From contig CANMWA010000006.1 in the NCBI GenBank assembly GCA_947501475.1, positions 274,963 through 338,962 of the forward strand: a DNA stretch of 64,000 nucleotides, written 5' to 3'. Numbering within the stretch: the stretch's first letter is position 1; each line of letters begins with the position of its first letter. This DNA comes from an uncultured Aquimarina sp. GTDB lineage: Bacteria > Bacteroidota > Bacteroidia > Flavobacteriales > Flavobacteriaceae. Positions 25,920 to 35,549 of the stretch are shown piece by piece. A model generated the notes under the pieces. It searched no databases, had not been told where the DNA came from, and saw only the letters and a list, made by a program, of their open reading frames with translations. The position numbers and the translations under genes are program-made.

Positions 25920-28586
25920 ATGTACCAACGTCTAATGCTTATTGTAGCACTTTTTGTGTCTACACTATGTTATACCCAAGAAAAATTTGAGATTTCGTAT
26001 ACCAATACCCCTCTGAAAGAAGTACTAAGTGATATCGAATCCAAAACAGAAATTCTTTTTTCTTACTCTCAAGAAGTTATTGCTTCAAAAATAATTACAA
26101 TATCTCAACAGGAGATAGGTATTGATAATCTGTTACCCCTTTTGGCCACGCAGACTGATCTTATTTTTGAAAAAGTATCTTCTCAACAAGTAATTATTAC
26201 ACAAAGAAAAGTGATTTGTGGATATGTTGTAGATGCAATTACCAAAGCAGTACTTCCTTATGTAACCGTAATTATCAATTCAGATTTGAATACTACCACA
26301 GATGATAATGGATATTTTGGTATTGAAGATACTAATTTTGCCACTGAAAATATACAACTGAGTTTTATTGGGTATGATGATAAAGAGGTAGAAATTAAGG
26401 CTGATGATCCTTGTCAAACGATAGCATTGGACCCATTATCTTCTGCTCTTGATGAGGTCGTGGTATTAGGATATATTACCTCTGGGATTGATAGAAATAA
26501 AGATGGTTCGGTAGCACTCGATACAGAAAAATTAGGAATTTTACCTGGTTTGGTAAGCCCCGATATAGCGCAAAGTATTCAATTAATCCCAGGTATCTCG
26601 ACCTTAGATGAATCAGCGACAGGTATACAGATTCGTGGGGGATCACCCGATCAAAATTTGGTGTTGTATGATGATATCAAATTATTCAATACAGGGTATT
26701 TTTATGGTATGTTCTCACTATTTAATCCTTTTGCAACAAAAAAGGCTACCGTTTTCAGGTCTGGTACCAGTGCAAGTTATGGTGATCGCATTTCAGGTAT
26801 TATTGATATCTCGAGTGGCGAAAGTATTCCTGAAAAAACAGAAGGGGGGCTCGAAATAGATGGATTATCGGCAAATGGATATGTAAAGGTTCCTTTATCA
26901 GAAAAGATTGCGGTATATGCTTTTGCAAGAAGATCTTATGCCGGTATTGTAGAAACGCCAACGTATAACAGTTATGCGGATAAAATTTTTACAAATTTTG
27001 GTGTGGCCCAGGATATCAATGGAAACGTACTTGAACTTGAAACCGATGATGACTTCAGTCGTGAAACGAGCAATAATGATTTTTCGTTTACCGATGTTAG
27101 TACCAAACTTGTTGTAAAGCCTAATGCCAAGAATAGTATTTCTGTTAGTGGTTTGTATACCCGAAACCGTTTGGATTTTGATTTCACAGGAGGCGAAGAA
27201 TTGGTTGTAGATTCTCTGATCACACAAAACAAGGGTTTTAGTGTAAATTGGAAACATAAAACAAGTGAAAAGCAACAAGAAAAATTAACGGCTTATTTCT
27301 CTGAATACAATTCTTTTTATCAAAACGATGAAATAAAGGATGAAACGGGTGATGGTATTTTGGACCTGGCAGAAATTAATATTCGTAAAAACGATATTTC
27401 GGATTTGGGTTTAAAATTTACTTCTACTTCTACCATTAAAGAAACACAAAAACTTACATTGGGATATGAACTTTCTTATACTGATCTAAATATAATTATA
27501 AGTAAAGAAAATCCCGTTGATGCCGAATTTGAAAGCTCTGGTCAAGATGATAGTAATCTTAAAAATGCTCTATTTGGGGAGTACACTTTCAATTTTAAAA
27601 ATACTGGATTTATAAATGCTGGAGTTCGACTTTTACATTATAGCTCTTTGGATGAATTTTTAATTGAACCACGTATTAATCTGGAATTTCCTTTAAATGA
27701 TCGGTTCAGGATTAAAACTGCTGTCGAACAAAGAAATCAACCCATTTCTCAATTGGTAGAGTTTAATCATACCGAGTTGCGCTTAGAAAATGAACTATGG
27801 CGTTTATCCGACGATGAACAATTTCCTTTATTGAGTAGTAATCAAATTTCTGGAGGAGTATTATATCATTATAAAAATTTTAATATTGATGTTGATGCGT
27901 ATTATAAAGAATTAGAAGGGTTGACTACGTTTACTAACGGATTTAGTAATCCTCTTGAAAATTTAGAAGAAGGTGAAAGTACGATAAAAGGTTTAGATGT
28001 TTTATTGAAATACAGATGGGATAACTACAAAATATGGGGCGGTTATACCTATAATGATATTACGTTTCAATTCCCAAATTTACAAGACACTCCTTTTAAA
28101 TTTCCGGGAAATAATGACATCACTCACTCATTTAGAATTTCGAATACGTTGCAACTTGAAAAATGGCAATTCTCTCTAGGTTGGCAGTTTAGAACCGGAA
28201 AACCTATTACTCCTGTGAATAGTTATGAAATTCAAATTGATGCCGATGGCGAGAATGCCGGCGTAGTAGATTTTGGTGCTGTTAATAGCGACAAATTACC
28301 AGATTTTCACAGGTTGGATGCTTCTATATTGTATGATTTTAATATTAAAACAGGTAACAAAAAACTTAAAGCGCAGCTAGGACTATCATTCTTGAATATT
28401 TATGACAGAATAAAACCTTTAAATCTAATATATAAAGCAGAACGAAAACCTCTGGATGATGGCGGAATTGCTGTGCCTGGTACGGATGGGTCAACACCAG
28501 AAGAACTAGAGGTTATACTGGAGCAAGTAATTCAACGATTTTCGCTTGGCTTTACGCCAAATGCGGTATTTAGAATATATTTTTAG
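25920..28586 (+). CDS. STN-domain TonB-dependent receptor (signal transducer)
   Basis: 888 residues. Signal peptide about 1-20; STN (secretin/TonB short N-terminal) signalling domain about 22-95 (YTNTPLKEVLSDIESKTEIL); a carboxypeptidase-regulatory-like domain about 98-175 (GYVVDAITKAVLPYVTVII); a TonB plug about 200-310 (SIQLIPGISTLDESATGIQIRGGSPDQNLVLYD); then a barrel ending in an aromatic residue (NAVFRIYF). The STN domain talks to FecR across the periplasm. No SusD-like gene follows. The ligand is unknown; its location beside surface-protein genes rather than a transport operon suggests a sensing role. Confidence 0.9.
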   Translation: MYQRLMLIVALFVSTLCYTQEKFEISYTNTPLKEVLSDIESKTEILFSYSQEVIASKIITISQQEIGIDNLLPLLATQTDLIFEKVSSQQVIITQRKVICGYVVDAITKAVLPYVTVIINSDLNTTTDDNGYFGIEDTNFATENIQLSFIGYDDKEVEIKADDPCQTIALDPLSSALDEVVVLGYITSGIDRNKDGSVALDTEKLGILPGLVSPDIAQSIQLIPGISTLDESATGIQIRGGSPDQNLVLYDDIKLFNTGYFYGMFSLFNPFATKKATVFRSGTSASYGDRISGIIDISSGESIPEKTEGGLEIDGLSANGYVKVPLSEKIAVYAFARRSYAGIVETPTYNSYADKIFTNFGVAQDINGNVLELETDDDFSRETSNNDFSFTDVSTKLVVKPNAKNSISVSGLYTRNRLDFDFTGGEELVVDSLITQNKGFSVNWKHKTSEKQQEKLTAYFSEYNSFYQNDEIKDETGDGILDLAEINIRKNDISDLGLKFTSTSTIKETQKLTLGYELSYTDLNIIISKENPVDAEFESSGQDDSNLKNALFGEYTFNFKNTGFINAGVRLLHYSSLDEFLIEPRINLEFPLNDRFRIKTAVEQRNQPISQLVEFNHTELRLENELWRLSDDEQFPLLSSNQISGGVLYHYKNFNIDVDAYYKELEGLTTFTNGFSNPLENLEEGESTIKGLDVLLKYRWDNYKIWGGYTYNDITFQFPNLQDTPFKFPGNNDITHSFRISNTLQLEKWQFSLGWQFRTGKPITPVNSYEIQIDADGENAGVVDFGAVNSDKLPDFHRLDASILYDFNIKTGNKKLKAQLGLSFLNIYDRIKPLNLIYKAERKPLDDGGIAVPGTDGSTPEELEVILEQVIQRFSLGFTPNAVFRIYF

Positions 28587-28611
28587 GTAAAAAATAAATA
28601 AAGCGATCTTT

Positions 28612-30243
28612 TTAGTCTTCTAAGAATTCAAGAATCGGTGCTCCTTTAGGAGCATTGATTTTTTTACGTAGGCGGTATCGATTCATGATCACACTATCTT
28701 CTGAGATAGCCAACATATTAGCAATCTGTTTGGTGTCTAATCCAAGTTTCTCCATGGCAACCAAACGCTCTTCTGATTTAGAAAGTGCATACCCTTTGTT
28801 TTTAATAATATTATAAAAAAGAGGGTAAACAGTAGTGAATTTTTCTTTGAAATTATACCAGTCATCCTGAGTTAAAATCTTTGAGGTAGCCAGATCTTGC
28901 AGTTTATGAATAGATTCTTTTTCTCCGACGTCCTTTTTTAGCTCCTCTAACTCTTTGGTCAATGCTTCTTGTGCATTACTTTTTGTAATTAATTGTTTGG
29001 TAAAATCTGCTAATTCTCGTTTGTTTTTTTCTAATTCTTCCTTCGCTATAAGAACTCTGTTCTTATAGATTCTTCTAATCAGATATCCTATTACTATTCC
29101 TGCTATAACTGTTGTGATTAATAAAATCAAATACAAGCTTTTTTTAGAACTTTCTGCTTTATTGATAAGCTCTAATTCACTTTTTTCTTTGGCAAATTGT
29201 AAACTGTCTGCTAATTTTTCTTGTTCAAATTGATGAGTTAGCTCTAATTCTTGTATTTTTTTGACACTTTCAATATTAAATACCGAATCAGAGTATTTTT
29301 TGTACATCCGATAATCTTCTAAAGCTTGCTTGTAATTATTAAGCTTTTTTTGAAGAAAACTTTTTCTCAAGTATGACTTTGAAATTCTGGATTTGGCATT
29401 TTGCTCTTTGGCTATTGCCAAGGCTTGTTCGATATAGGTTAATGCTGTTTTATACTTTTTTAATTGCATATAACTCCCTGCAATATTATAGTATACTCTT
29501 TGCAAAGAAAGTGTTTGGTTTGTTTTAGTATTATAGGCTAAATTCTCTTTGTATATATCGATAGCTTTTTGATATTCTTTTCGGGTATGATACCATGCGG
29601 CCAGATTAGAATTTACTCGAAAAATATTTTCTTCATCCTTCAATTTAATAAAGCTAGCCTTAGCCTTTTGGTAACAAAACAATGCAGAATCCATTTGTTT
29701 GGATTGTCGGTAAGCCACTCCTAACATGTTATACCCTATAGCTACTCCATTTTCTTCACCTTGTTGTTCTTTTATTAATATCGTTTTCTTAAAGTATTGT
29801 ATTGATTTTTTATAATCCTTCTGATCTCTGTATACCATAGCCATATTATGATAGATATCGCCTACATTGGAAGAATCGTTTATCTGTTCATAAAATGTCT
29901 TGGATTTTAGATAATATTCTACGGCTTCAGGATAATTACCTTTTCTTTTTTTTACTACCCCTAATGATTTATAAACGGTTGCTAACTGCTCAGTTTTAGT
30001 AGTTTTTTTAGCTTTTTCAAATATGTTTAATGCCTCTGTTAAGTGTTTTTCAGCATCACTGAAATCATGAGCTAATTGATATGTCCCTAATGCTAAAAGA
30101 GTTTTTGCTTTTGTTGAATCTTTTTGGGCGAGTTTGACCTCTTTTTGTAAACGAAGAAGAAGCGAATCAACTTCTTGAGAAAGTAACGTTGTTATTCTGC
30201 ATAAAAAAAAGAGAGTAAATATTAAATAAAATTTCTTCTTCAT
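28612..30243 (-). CDS. TPR-repeat membrane regulator with C-terminal LuxR-like HTH
   Basis: 543 residues. Signal or first membrane segment about 5-22, about seven tetratricopeptide repeats (50-310; e.g. VEYYLKSKTFYEQINDSSNVGDIYHNMAMVY), a coiled-coil stretch, a membrane helix about 369-387 (SLYLILLITTVIAGIVIGYL), a second coiled coil, and a C-terminal HTH about 480-535 (LSKSEERLVAMEKLGLDTKQIANMLAISEDSVIMNRYRLRKK). This is a common Bacteroidota regulator type whose sensor is periplasmic and whose DNA-binding end is cytoplasmic. It is convergent with the TonB receptor, 25 bases apart. It is a candidate for binding the 12-bp tandem sites, by location only. Confidence 0.85.
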   Translation of the reverse strand: MKKKFYLIFTLFFLCRITTLLSQEVDSLLLRLQKEVKLAQKDSTKAKTLLALGTYQLAHDFSDAEKHLTEALNIFEKAKKTTKTEQLATVYKSLGVVKKRKGNYPEAVEYYLKSKTFYEQINDSSNVGDIYHNMAMVYRDQKDYKKSIQYFKKTILIKEQQGEENGVAIGYNMLGVAYRQSKQMDSALFCYQKAKASFIKLKDEENIFRVNSNLAAWYHTRKEYQKAIDIYKENLAYNTKTNQTLSLQRVYYNIAGSYMQLKKYKTALTYIEQALAIAKEQNAKSRISKSYLRKSFLQKKLNNYKQALEDYRMYKKYSDSVFNIESVKKIQELELTHQFEQEKLADSLQFAKEKSELELINKAESSKKSLYLILLITTVIAGIVIGYLIRRIYKNRVLIAKEELEKNKRELADFTKQLITKSNAQEALTKELEELKKDVGEKESIHKLQDLATSKILTQDDWYNFKEKFTTVYPLFYNIIKNKGYALSKSEERLVAMEKLGLDTKQIANMLAISEDSVIMNRYRLRKKINAPKGAPILEFLED

Positions 30244-30410
30244 TGTGCAGAGGTTGGTTAATATAATGACAAATGTATTTCAAGAAAAGGGAAATTATGA
30301 AATCTATTGGTAAAATAAAAAGTTCTACAGGTATATTGCCAATCGATATTCTAGATCGTATCTTTGCCGTGTTAAAATCCCTATGATACAGGGTAATAAA
30401 AATTATAAGA

Positions 30411-31772
30411 GTGGAATACGCAAAAAACATATTAGAAACCATTGGTAATACACCCTTGGTAAAAATGAATGCTTTAGTTAAAGATGTAGACGCTTTAGTA
30501 TTGGCCAAATACGAAACCTTTAATCCAGGTAATTCTGTAAAAGATCGTATGGCGCTAAAAATGATTGAAGACGCAGAAGCAGATGGACGATTAAAGCCAG
30601 GAGGAACCATTATCGAAGGTACCTCGGGTAATACAGGAATGGGACTAGCTTTGGTTGCAATTATAAAAGGATATAAACTTATTTGTGTCATGGCAGATAA
30701 GCAGTCTAAAGAAAAAATGGATATTCTAAGAGCAGTAGGAGCAAAGGTGATGGTGTGTCCTACCAATGTTGAGCCCGATGACCCAAGATCGTACTACTCA
30801 GTCTCAAAACGCCTTGCAGAAGAAACACCAAACTCGTGGTATGTAAATCAATATGATAACCCATCGAATGCTATTGCACACTACGAAAGTACAGGCCCAG
30901 AAATCTGGAAACAGACCGAAGGAAAAATTACTCACTTTATAGTAGGTGTAGGTACTGGTGGAACAATATCTGGAGTAGGGAAGTATTTAAAAGAGAAAAA
31001 CCCAAACATTAAAGTATGGGGAGTAGATACCTATGGTTCTGTATTTAAAAAATATCATGAAACCGGGATTTTTGATGAAAATGAAATCTATTCTTATATC
31101 ACCGAAGGCATTGGAGAAGATATTCTTCCTAAAAATGTTGATTTTTCAGTAATTGATGGATTTACCAAGGTTACCGATAAAGATGCAGCAGTATACACAC
31201 AGAAGCTAGCCAAAGAAGAAGGTATGTTTTTGGGTAATAGCGCTGGTGCTGCAATCAAAGGATTGTTACAATTAAAAGAGCATTTTACAAAAGATGATGT
31301 TGTGGTTGTTTTATATCACGATCATGGTAGTCGATATGTTGGTAAAATGTTTAATGATGACTGGATGCGTGAGCGTGGTTTTCTAGATGAAGAAGTTTCT
31401 ACTGCGGTAGATTTGGTAAAAGACCATGCTGATAAACCTTTGATTACGGTTAAAACTGAAGAATTGGTTTCGCATGCTATTGAGCGTATGCGTAAATTTC
31501 AAATCTCTCAAATACCAGTTGTAGATAGCGAAGGATTTGTAGGCTCTGTAGACGAAAGTGCTTTGTTTAAAGCCTTTATTGAAGATAAGAATATGGATAG
31601 TACCCCTATTAAAGAAGTGATGAAAGATCCTTTTCCGATAGTGAACACAAAAGCTTCATTAGATGAGATATCAAAACTCATTAAAAATGGTAATCCAGCT
31701 GTTTTGGTTGACCTAGGAAATGGCAAACATCATATCATTACTAAATACGATGTGATAAGTCATATAAAATAA
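30411..31772 (+). CDS. Cystathionine beta-synthase (PLP enzyme with CBS domains)
   Basis: 453 residues. An N-terminal fold-type II PLP domain (1-325) with the PLP lysine in PGNSVKDRM (K44), the phosphate/substrate loop TSGNTGMG (71-78) and GVGTGGTISG, and a C-terminal pair of CBS domains (about 335-453). The combination with CBS domains fits cystathionine beta-synthase rather than plain cysteine synthase: serine plus homocysteine to cystathionine in transsulphuration. Activity on O-acetylserine cannot be excluded. The start is GTG at 30411, which reads MEYAKNILETIGNTPLV, the expected N-terminus. Confidence 0.88.
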   Translation: MEYAKNILETIGNTPLVKMNALVKDVDALVLAKYETFNPGNSVKDRMALKMIEDAEADGRLKPGGTIIEGTSGNTGMGLALVAIIKGYKLICVMADKQSKEKMDILRAVGAKVMVCPTNVEPDDPRSYYSVSKRLAEETPNSWYVNQYDNPSNAIAHYESTGPEIWKQTEGKITHFIVGVGTGGTISGVGKYLKEKNPNIKVWGVDTYGSVFKKYHETGIFDENEIYSYITEGIGEDILPKNVDFSVIDGFTKVTDKDAAVYTQKLAKEEGMFLGNSAGAAIKGLLQLKEHFTKDDVVVVLYHDHGSRYVGKMFNDDWMRERGFLDEEVSTAVDLVKDHADKPLITVKTEELVSHAIERMRKFQISQIPVVDSEGFVGSVDESALFKAFIEDKNMDSTPIKEVMKDPFPIVNTKASLDEISKLIKNGNPAVLVDLGNGKHHIITKYDVISHIK

Positions 31773-31796
31773 TTCGTTATATTTAAATATAATTTC

Positions 31797-31838
31797 TCCC
31801 CTCTATCAGCGTTATTTGCTGTTAAAGGGGTGTTTTTT
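31797..31838 (+). terminator. Terminator of the cystathionine beta-synthase gene
   Basis: CCCCTCTATCAGC pairs with GCTGTTAAAGGGG (internal mismatches), followed by a T run (GTTTTTTAT). Confidence 0.75.
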
Positions 31839-31892
31839 ATTGAGTGGATTTTATCTTTTAGGGTAAAACTGGAGTACAAATAGAGTAGGTGT

Positions 31893-32873
31893 ATGTGTAA
31901 ATATATATTCGATTTTTCTGATATCGATAAGTTAAGAAATTACTTCAGATCCCAATTGGATCCTAATAGTACTTCGGATCGTATTTATTTTCCACCAGAA
32001 ATAGGAGAGGGATATTTGTCATATTATAAAATATCTCCCGAAGTATTTCTCTTAGTCAATAATTATAAAGCAAATACAGATATAGAATACATCAGAGAAC
32101 CAATTGATGAAAAAGATATCATTCTTCATTTTAGGAAATATGCTTTAAATCACAAAATCGAAGGAAATCAGATTATCAGTAAGTATTCTGATAGTTATAC
32201 TCCTGGTAATATGAGGTGTATGGATGGAAGACAGGGAGAACAAGTTTTTATTCCGAAGGGAGCAGAAGTAAAATCGACTATGATTGTGCTAAAAAGTTCA
32301 TATACCCGACCTTATTTTATGAAAACTAGTGATATGGCCGAAAGGGTAGATAATTATATCCGGCATTCACATCAGGATATCAATAAATTTTATCTCTCTT
32401 ATAAGCAGTCTATTCTTTTTGATCAAATTGTACAACCAGACTTAAATAGAGTAGAGAATTATCTGTATTATATCGCCAGAGGAATACGCTTATTAGAAAC
32501 GTTCTGGAAAGATGTTTTAAAATGGGAAACAGAAAGCAACCCATTTAATATTAATAGTACACAGGTTGGTGGTATTTTTAAAGTGAGTAATTACCTAAAA
32601 AATAATCTTCATGAACCTTTTGTAGGTGTTGATCAATTGGCGGCAATGGCCCATATGAGTAGAACTAATTTCTTTAATATGTTTAAAGAAATACATAATC
32701 AGACACCACTAGAATTTTTTAATAATAAAAAGCTAGAAAGTTCATATAATATGATATTTGGCGATGGATTATCAATCAAAGAAGTTATGGATGCACTTAA
32801 CTATTCTAATTCTTCAAAATTTAAAAAAGCTTTCTTTAATAAGTTTGATATTTACCCAGATATAAACCTATAA
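31893..32873 (+). CDS. AraC-family transcriptional regulator
   Basis: 326 residues. The C-terminal ~100 residues are a double HTH of the AraC/XylS type (GIFKVSNYLKNNLHEPFVGVDQLAAMAHMSRTNFFNMFKEIHNQTPLEFFNNKKLESS, then LSIKEVMDALNYSNSSKFKKAFFNKF). The N-terminal 210 residues are a beta-rich ligand region with no recognised family. The usual GYPPS-type end is reduced here (YPDINL). No obvious target operon is adjacent. Confidence 0.85.
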   Translation: MCKYIFDFSDIDKLRNYFRSQLDPNSTSDRIYFPPEIGEGYLSYYKISPEVFLLVNNYKANTDIEYIREPIDEKDIILHFRKYALNHKIEGNQIISKYSDSYTPGNMRCMDGRQGEQVFIPKGAEVKSTMIVLKSSYTRPYFMKTSDMAERVDNYIRHSHQDINKFYLSYKQSILFDQIVQPDLNRVENYLYYIARGIRLLETFWKDVLKWETESNPFNINSTQVGGIFKVSNYLKNNLHEPFVGVDQLAAMAHMSRTNFFNMFKEIHNQTPLEFFNNKKLESSYNMIFGDGLSIKEVMDALNYSNSSKFKKAFFNKFDIYPDINL

Positions 32874-33189
32874 AAATAAAGATGGTCACCAAAAAATGGC
32901 AACCATCTATAACCTAACACAAACTCAACTTAGCTTAGGGTTTTGTAATCTTTATGTTTTTGTGAATTATTTTCCCTTTAATTCTACAACAAAGTAAAGA
33001 AATGTAATTGTTGTAAAGTTTTCCATTAATACATAAAATCTTTCCAATAGTACATTTCACACAATTATTAACTAGATTTTAAGATTTTTAAGCTAGTATT
33101 TGCATTTTTTTTAAGCGAAACGATATTATTTGTCGTTTTTTAATGGCATTAACCTTGATTTTGTATGGTATAAATATAAAAATCAACGT
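32874..33189. other. 316-base gap between convergent genes
   Basis: No ORF. GATGGT and ACCATC at 32880-32908 could form a short hairpin after the AraC gene. The rest is AT-rich and I see nothing else in it. Confidence 0.4.
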
Positions 33190-34044
33190 TTATATGTCTC
33201 TTGTATCTAAAATTTTCAGAAATGTTTCAGGTTCTGGTCGTACTCTATAGTTGTTGGTGAGGTCTGCAAAAATGATTTCTCCTTTTTTATCAGTTATAAT
33301 TACTGTAGGCATTACCGTGTCACTATCATAACCAAGAGTTTGAAAGCCCATTGGTAGTCCATTTTTTGCAAAAATGTTTAGTTTTTTGGCAACTTCATTT
33401 CCTTGATCTACCAAGAAATTAAAATTAAGATCAAATTTCTTAGCTAAAGATTTTGTGTGTTTATGAGGTTGTGGGCTTATGAAAACAGTATTTACGTTCC
33501 TTTTTTCAAGTTCTTTATATTGAGACGCGATCTCTTTAATTTGGGCCATACACAAAGGGCACCAATTACCTCTATAAAATAAAAAAATAGACGGATTACC
33601 TATAAATTTTGAAGTGTTTACAGTGTTTTTGTCTGAGTCTTGTAAATTAACATCAGGAAACTGATTACCAATTTTAATAACTTCATTTGATTTTCTATGA
33701 TCAAATAACGAGTACCATTTTATATACAATACCCACCCCAAAAATAATCCAACACTAGGTAATGAACCATTAATGTCGTTTTCGAAAATACCTCCACTGA
33801 TGATACTAACCAAAAATCCAATTGTAATTGGTAATGTATATACCTTTAAATTAGAATCAGTTCTTGCAACAGGTTTAATAAAAATCTTGATAAAGAAAAA
33901 TGCGATCGTTAGTGCAATTATTAACCTTCCTATATAACGATAAGAAACTTCATGATTTATAAGGTGAACAACACTGTCTATAGCAAAATAAAGTGCAACT
34001 ACTGGAAATAGAGATATAAAAGCAGATTTTAAAATATTTGTCAT
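33190..34044 (-). CDS. Membrane-anchored peroxiredoxin/thioredoxin-like protein
   Basis: 284 residues. The N-terminal half has four hydrophobic helices (about 7-28, 38-58, 69-88, 94-113). The C-terminal half is a redoxin domain (about 122-284; FPDVNLQDSDKNTV, then IFLFYRGNWCPLCMAQIKE, with a CPLC active site near residue 160, and VMPTVIITDKKGEI). The redox motif corresponds to the AhpC/TSA-like family of peroxiredoxin-like proteins. Domain orientation to cytoplasm or periplasm is not certain. Probably a thiol peroxidase or disulphide reductase tied to the inner membrane. Confidence 0.82.
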   Translation of the reverse strand: MTNILKSAFISLFPVVALYFAIDSVVHLINHEVSYRYIGRLIIALTIAFFFIKIFIKPVARTDSNLKVYTLPITIGFLVSIISGGIFENDINGSLPSVGLFLGWVLYIKWYSLFDHRKSNEVIKIGNQFPDVNLQDSDKNTVNTSKFIGNPSIFLFYRGNWCPLCMAQIKEIASQYKELEKRNVNTVFISPQPHKHTKSLAKKFDLNFNFLVDQGNEVAKKLNIFAKNGLPMGFQTLGYDSDTVMPTVIITDKKGEIIFADLTNNYRVRPEPETFLKILDTRDI

Positions 34045-34239
34045 TTATGTATTGGTTTTTGATTTAATTAGTCAAGGTTATGAGAATAGGCTTACAAGAT
34101 TAGAATTAATTTTATTATTTTCGACAAAATTATTTATAAAGGCTATTATATTTTTTTATCCTACCCATATGTTTAGTAGCTAAAACCATCAGTTTACCAA
34201 CAGGTATATTGAATTAATTATAACTATTAAACATATACA

Positions 34240-35520
34240 ATGAACGAAGATTTCCTTCAGTATTTATGGAAATATAAAAAGTTTAAATTTTCTAACTTAA
34301 AAACTGTCCATCTAGAAGAAGTAGTGCTTCAAAATGTTGGGACTCATAATACCGAAAATTCTGGACCTGATTTCTTTAACGCTCAAATGATCATTAATAA
34401 TCAAAAATGGGCTGGTAATGTTGAGGTTCATATTAAATCTAGTGATTGGTATTTGCATAATCATGAAAATGATGATACCTACGATAATGTAATTCTTCAT
34501 GTAGTTTGGGAAGATGATGTTGAGGTGTACAGAAAAGATAATACACTAATTCCCACAGTAGAACTTAAAGATTATATTGATAAAACTACTTTAGAAAAAT
34601 ATCAAAAACTTTTTGGAGATGTAGATCAAAAATCGATACCATGCGAAAATGAACTGGCAGAAGTGTCTAGTTTTGTGATTTCTAACTGGCAAGAACGATT
34701 GTATTTTGAACGATTAGAACAGAAATCTAGATTAATTTTAAAGCTCTTAAAAGATTCTGCTAATGATTGGGATTCGGTGTTTTTTCAGCTTTTAGCCAAA
34801 AATTTTGGTTTGAAAGTAAACGGAGAAGCTTTTATCAGCCTTGCCAAATCAATAGACTTTTCAATACTAAGAAAATGTAGTAAAAACCATACTCAAATAG
34901 AAGCTATACTTTTTGGTCAAGCAGGATTTTTGGATCATGAGTCAGAAATAGAATATGTCAAAAAACTTCAGAATGAATATGCTTTTTTAAAACATAAGTT
35001 TCAATTAGAGCCTAATAACGCATTGCACTTTGAATTTTTTAGATTACGACCTCCTAATTTTCCAACTATACGAATGGCACAACTAGCTAGTCTATACGCT
35101 AAAAATCAAAAACTTTTTGGTGATATTACAGCAACAACTAATATTTCAGAGTTGTACCGTCTTTTTGATATTGAAACTAGCGATTTTTGGCAAAACCGTT
35201 ATACATTCGAAAAAGAATCTACACCTAGAAAAAAAAGGTTGACTAAATCATTTATAGATCTGATCTTAATCAATACAATACTACCAATCAAATTTGTGTA
35301 TGCAAGATACTTAGGTAAAAATCCAGAAGATGAACTTCTCGAATTAATATCACAATTACCTAAAGAAAAGAATAGTATTATTGATCGGTTTTCTACACTT
35401 GGTCTGTCTATAGATAATGCAATGCATTCCCAAGCAATGATACAACTTAAGAGTACTTATTGTGAAAAGAAAGCTTGTTTAAAATGTGCAATCGGCAATT
35501 ATTTACTAAATCAAGATTGA
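34240..35520 (+). CDS. DUF2851 family protein
   Basis: 426 residues. It matches the flavobacterial DUF2851 proteins: N-terminal MNEDFLQYLWKYKKF, GPDFFNAQMIINNQKWAGNVEVHIKSSDWYLHNH (35-70) and a cysteine-containing C-terminus CEKKACLKCAIGN. The GPDFxxA...GxVExH pattern with acidic and histidine residues recalls nuclease-like metal sites, but the function is unproven. It starts a run of same-strand genes that continues to the acyl-CoA dehydrogenase. Confidence 0.85.
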   Translation: MNEDFLQYLWKYKKFKFSNLKTVHLEEVVLQNVGTHNTENSGPDFFNAQMIINNQKWAGNVEVHIKSSDWYLHNHENDDTYDNVILHVVWEDDVEVYRKDNTLIPTVELKDYIDKTTLEKYQKLFGDVDQKSIPCENELAEVSSFVISNWQERLYFERLEQKSRLILKLLKDSANDWDSVFFQLLAKNFGLKVNGEAFISLAKSIDFSILRKCSKNHTQIEAILFGQAGFLDHESEIEYVKKLQNEYAFLKHKFQLEPNNALHFEFFRLRPPNFPTIRMAQLASLYAKNQKLFGDITATTNISELYRLFDIETSDFWQNRYTFEKESTPRKKRLTKSFIDLILINTILPIKFVYARYLGKNPEDELLELISQLPKEKNSIIDRFSTLGLSIDNAMHSQAMIQLKSTYCEKKACLKCAIGNYLLNQD

Positions 35521-35549
35521 AGTTTAGGATAATATAATTATTTTGCGGT

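Noticed and set aside
25920..28586. TonB receptor as SusC of a polysaccharide-utilisation locus
   Set aside because: It has an STN domain, lacks a SusD neighbour, and is followed by no glycan enzymes; the amylase is 12 kb away.
30167..30766. 199-codon minus-strand ORF
   Set aside because: It is antisense to the start of cystathionine beta-synthase and has no family resemblance.
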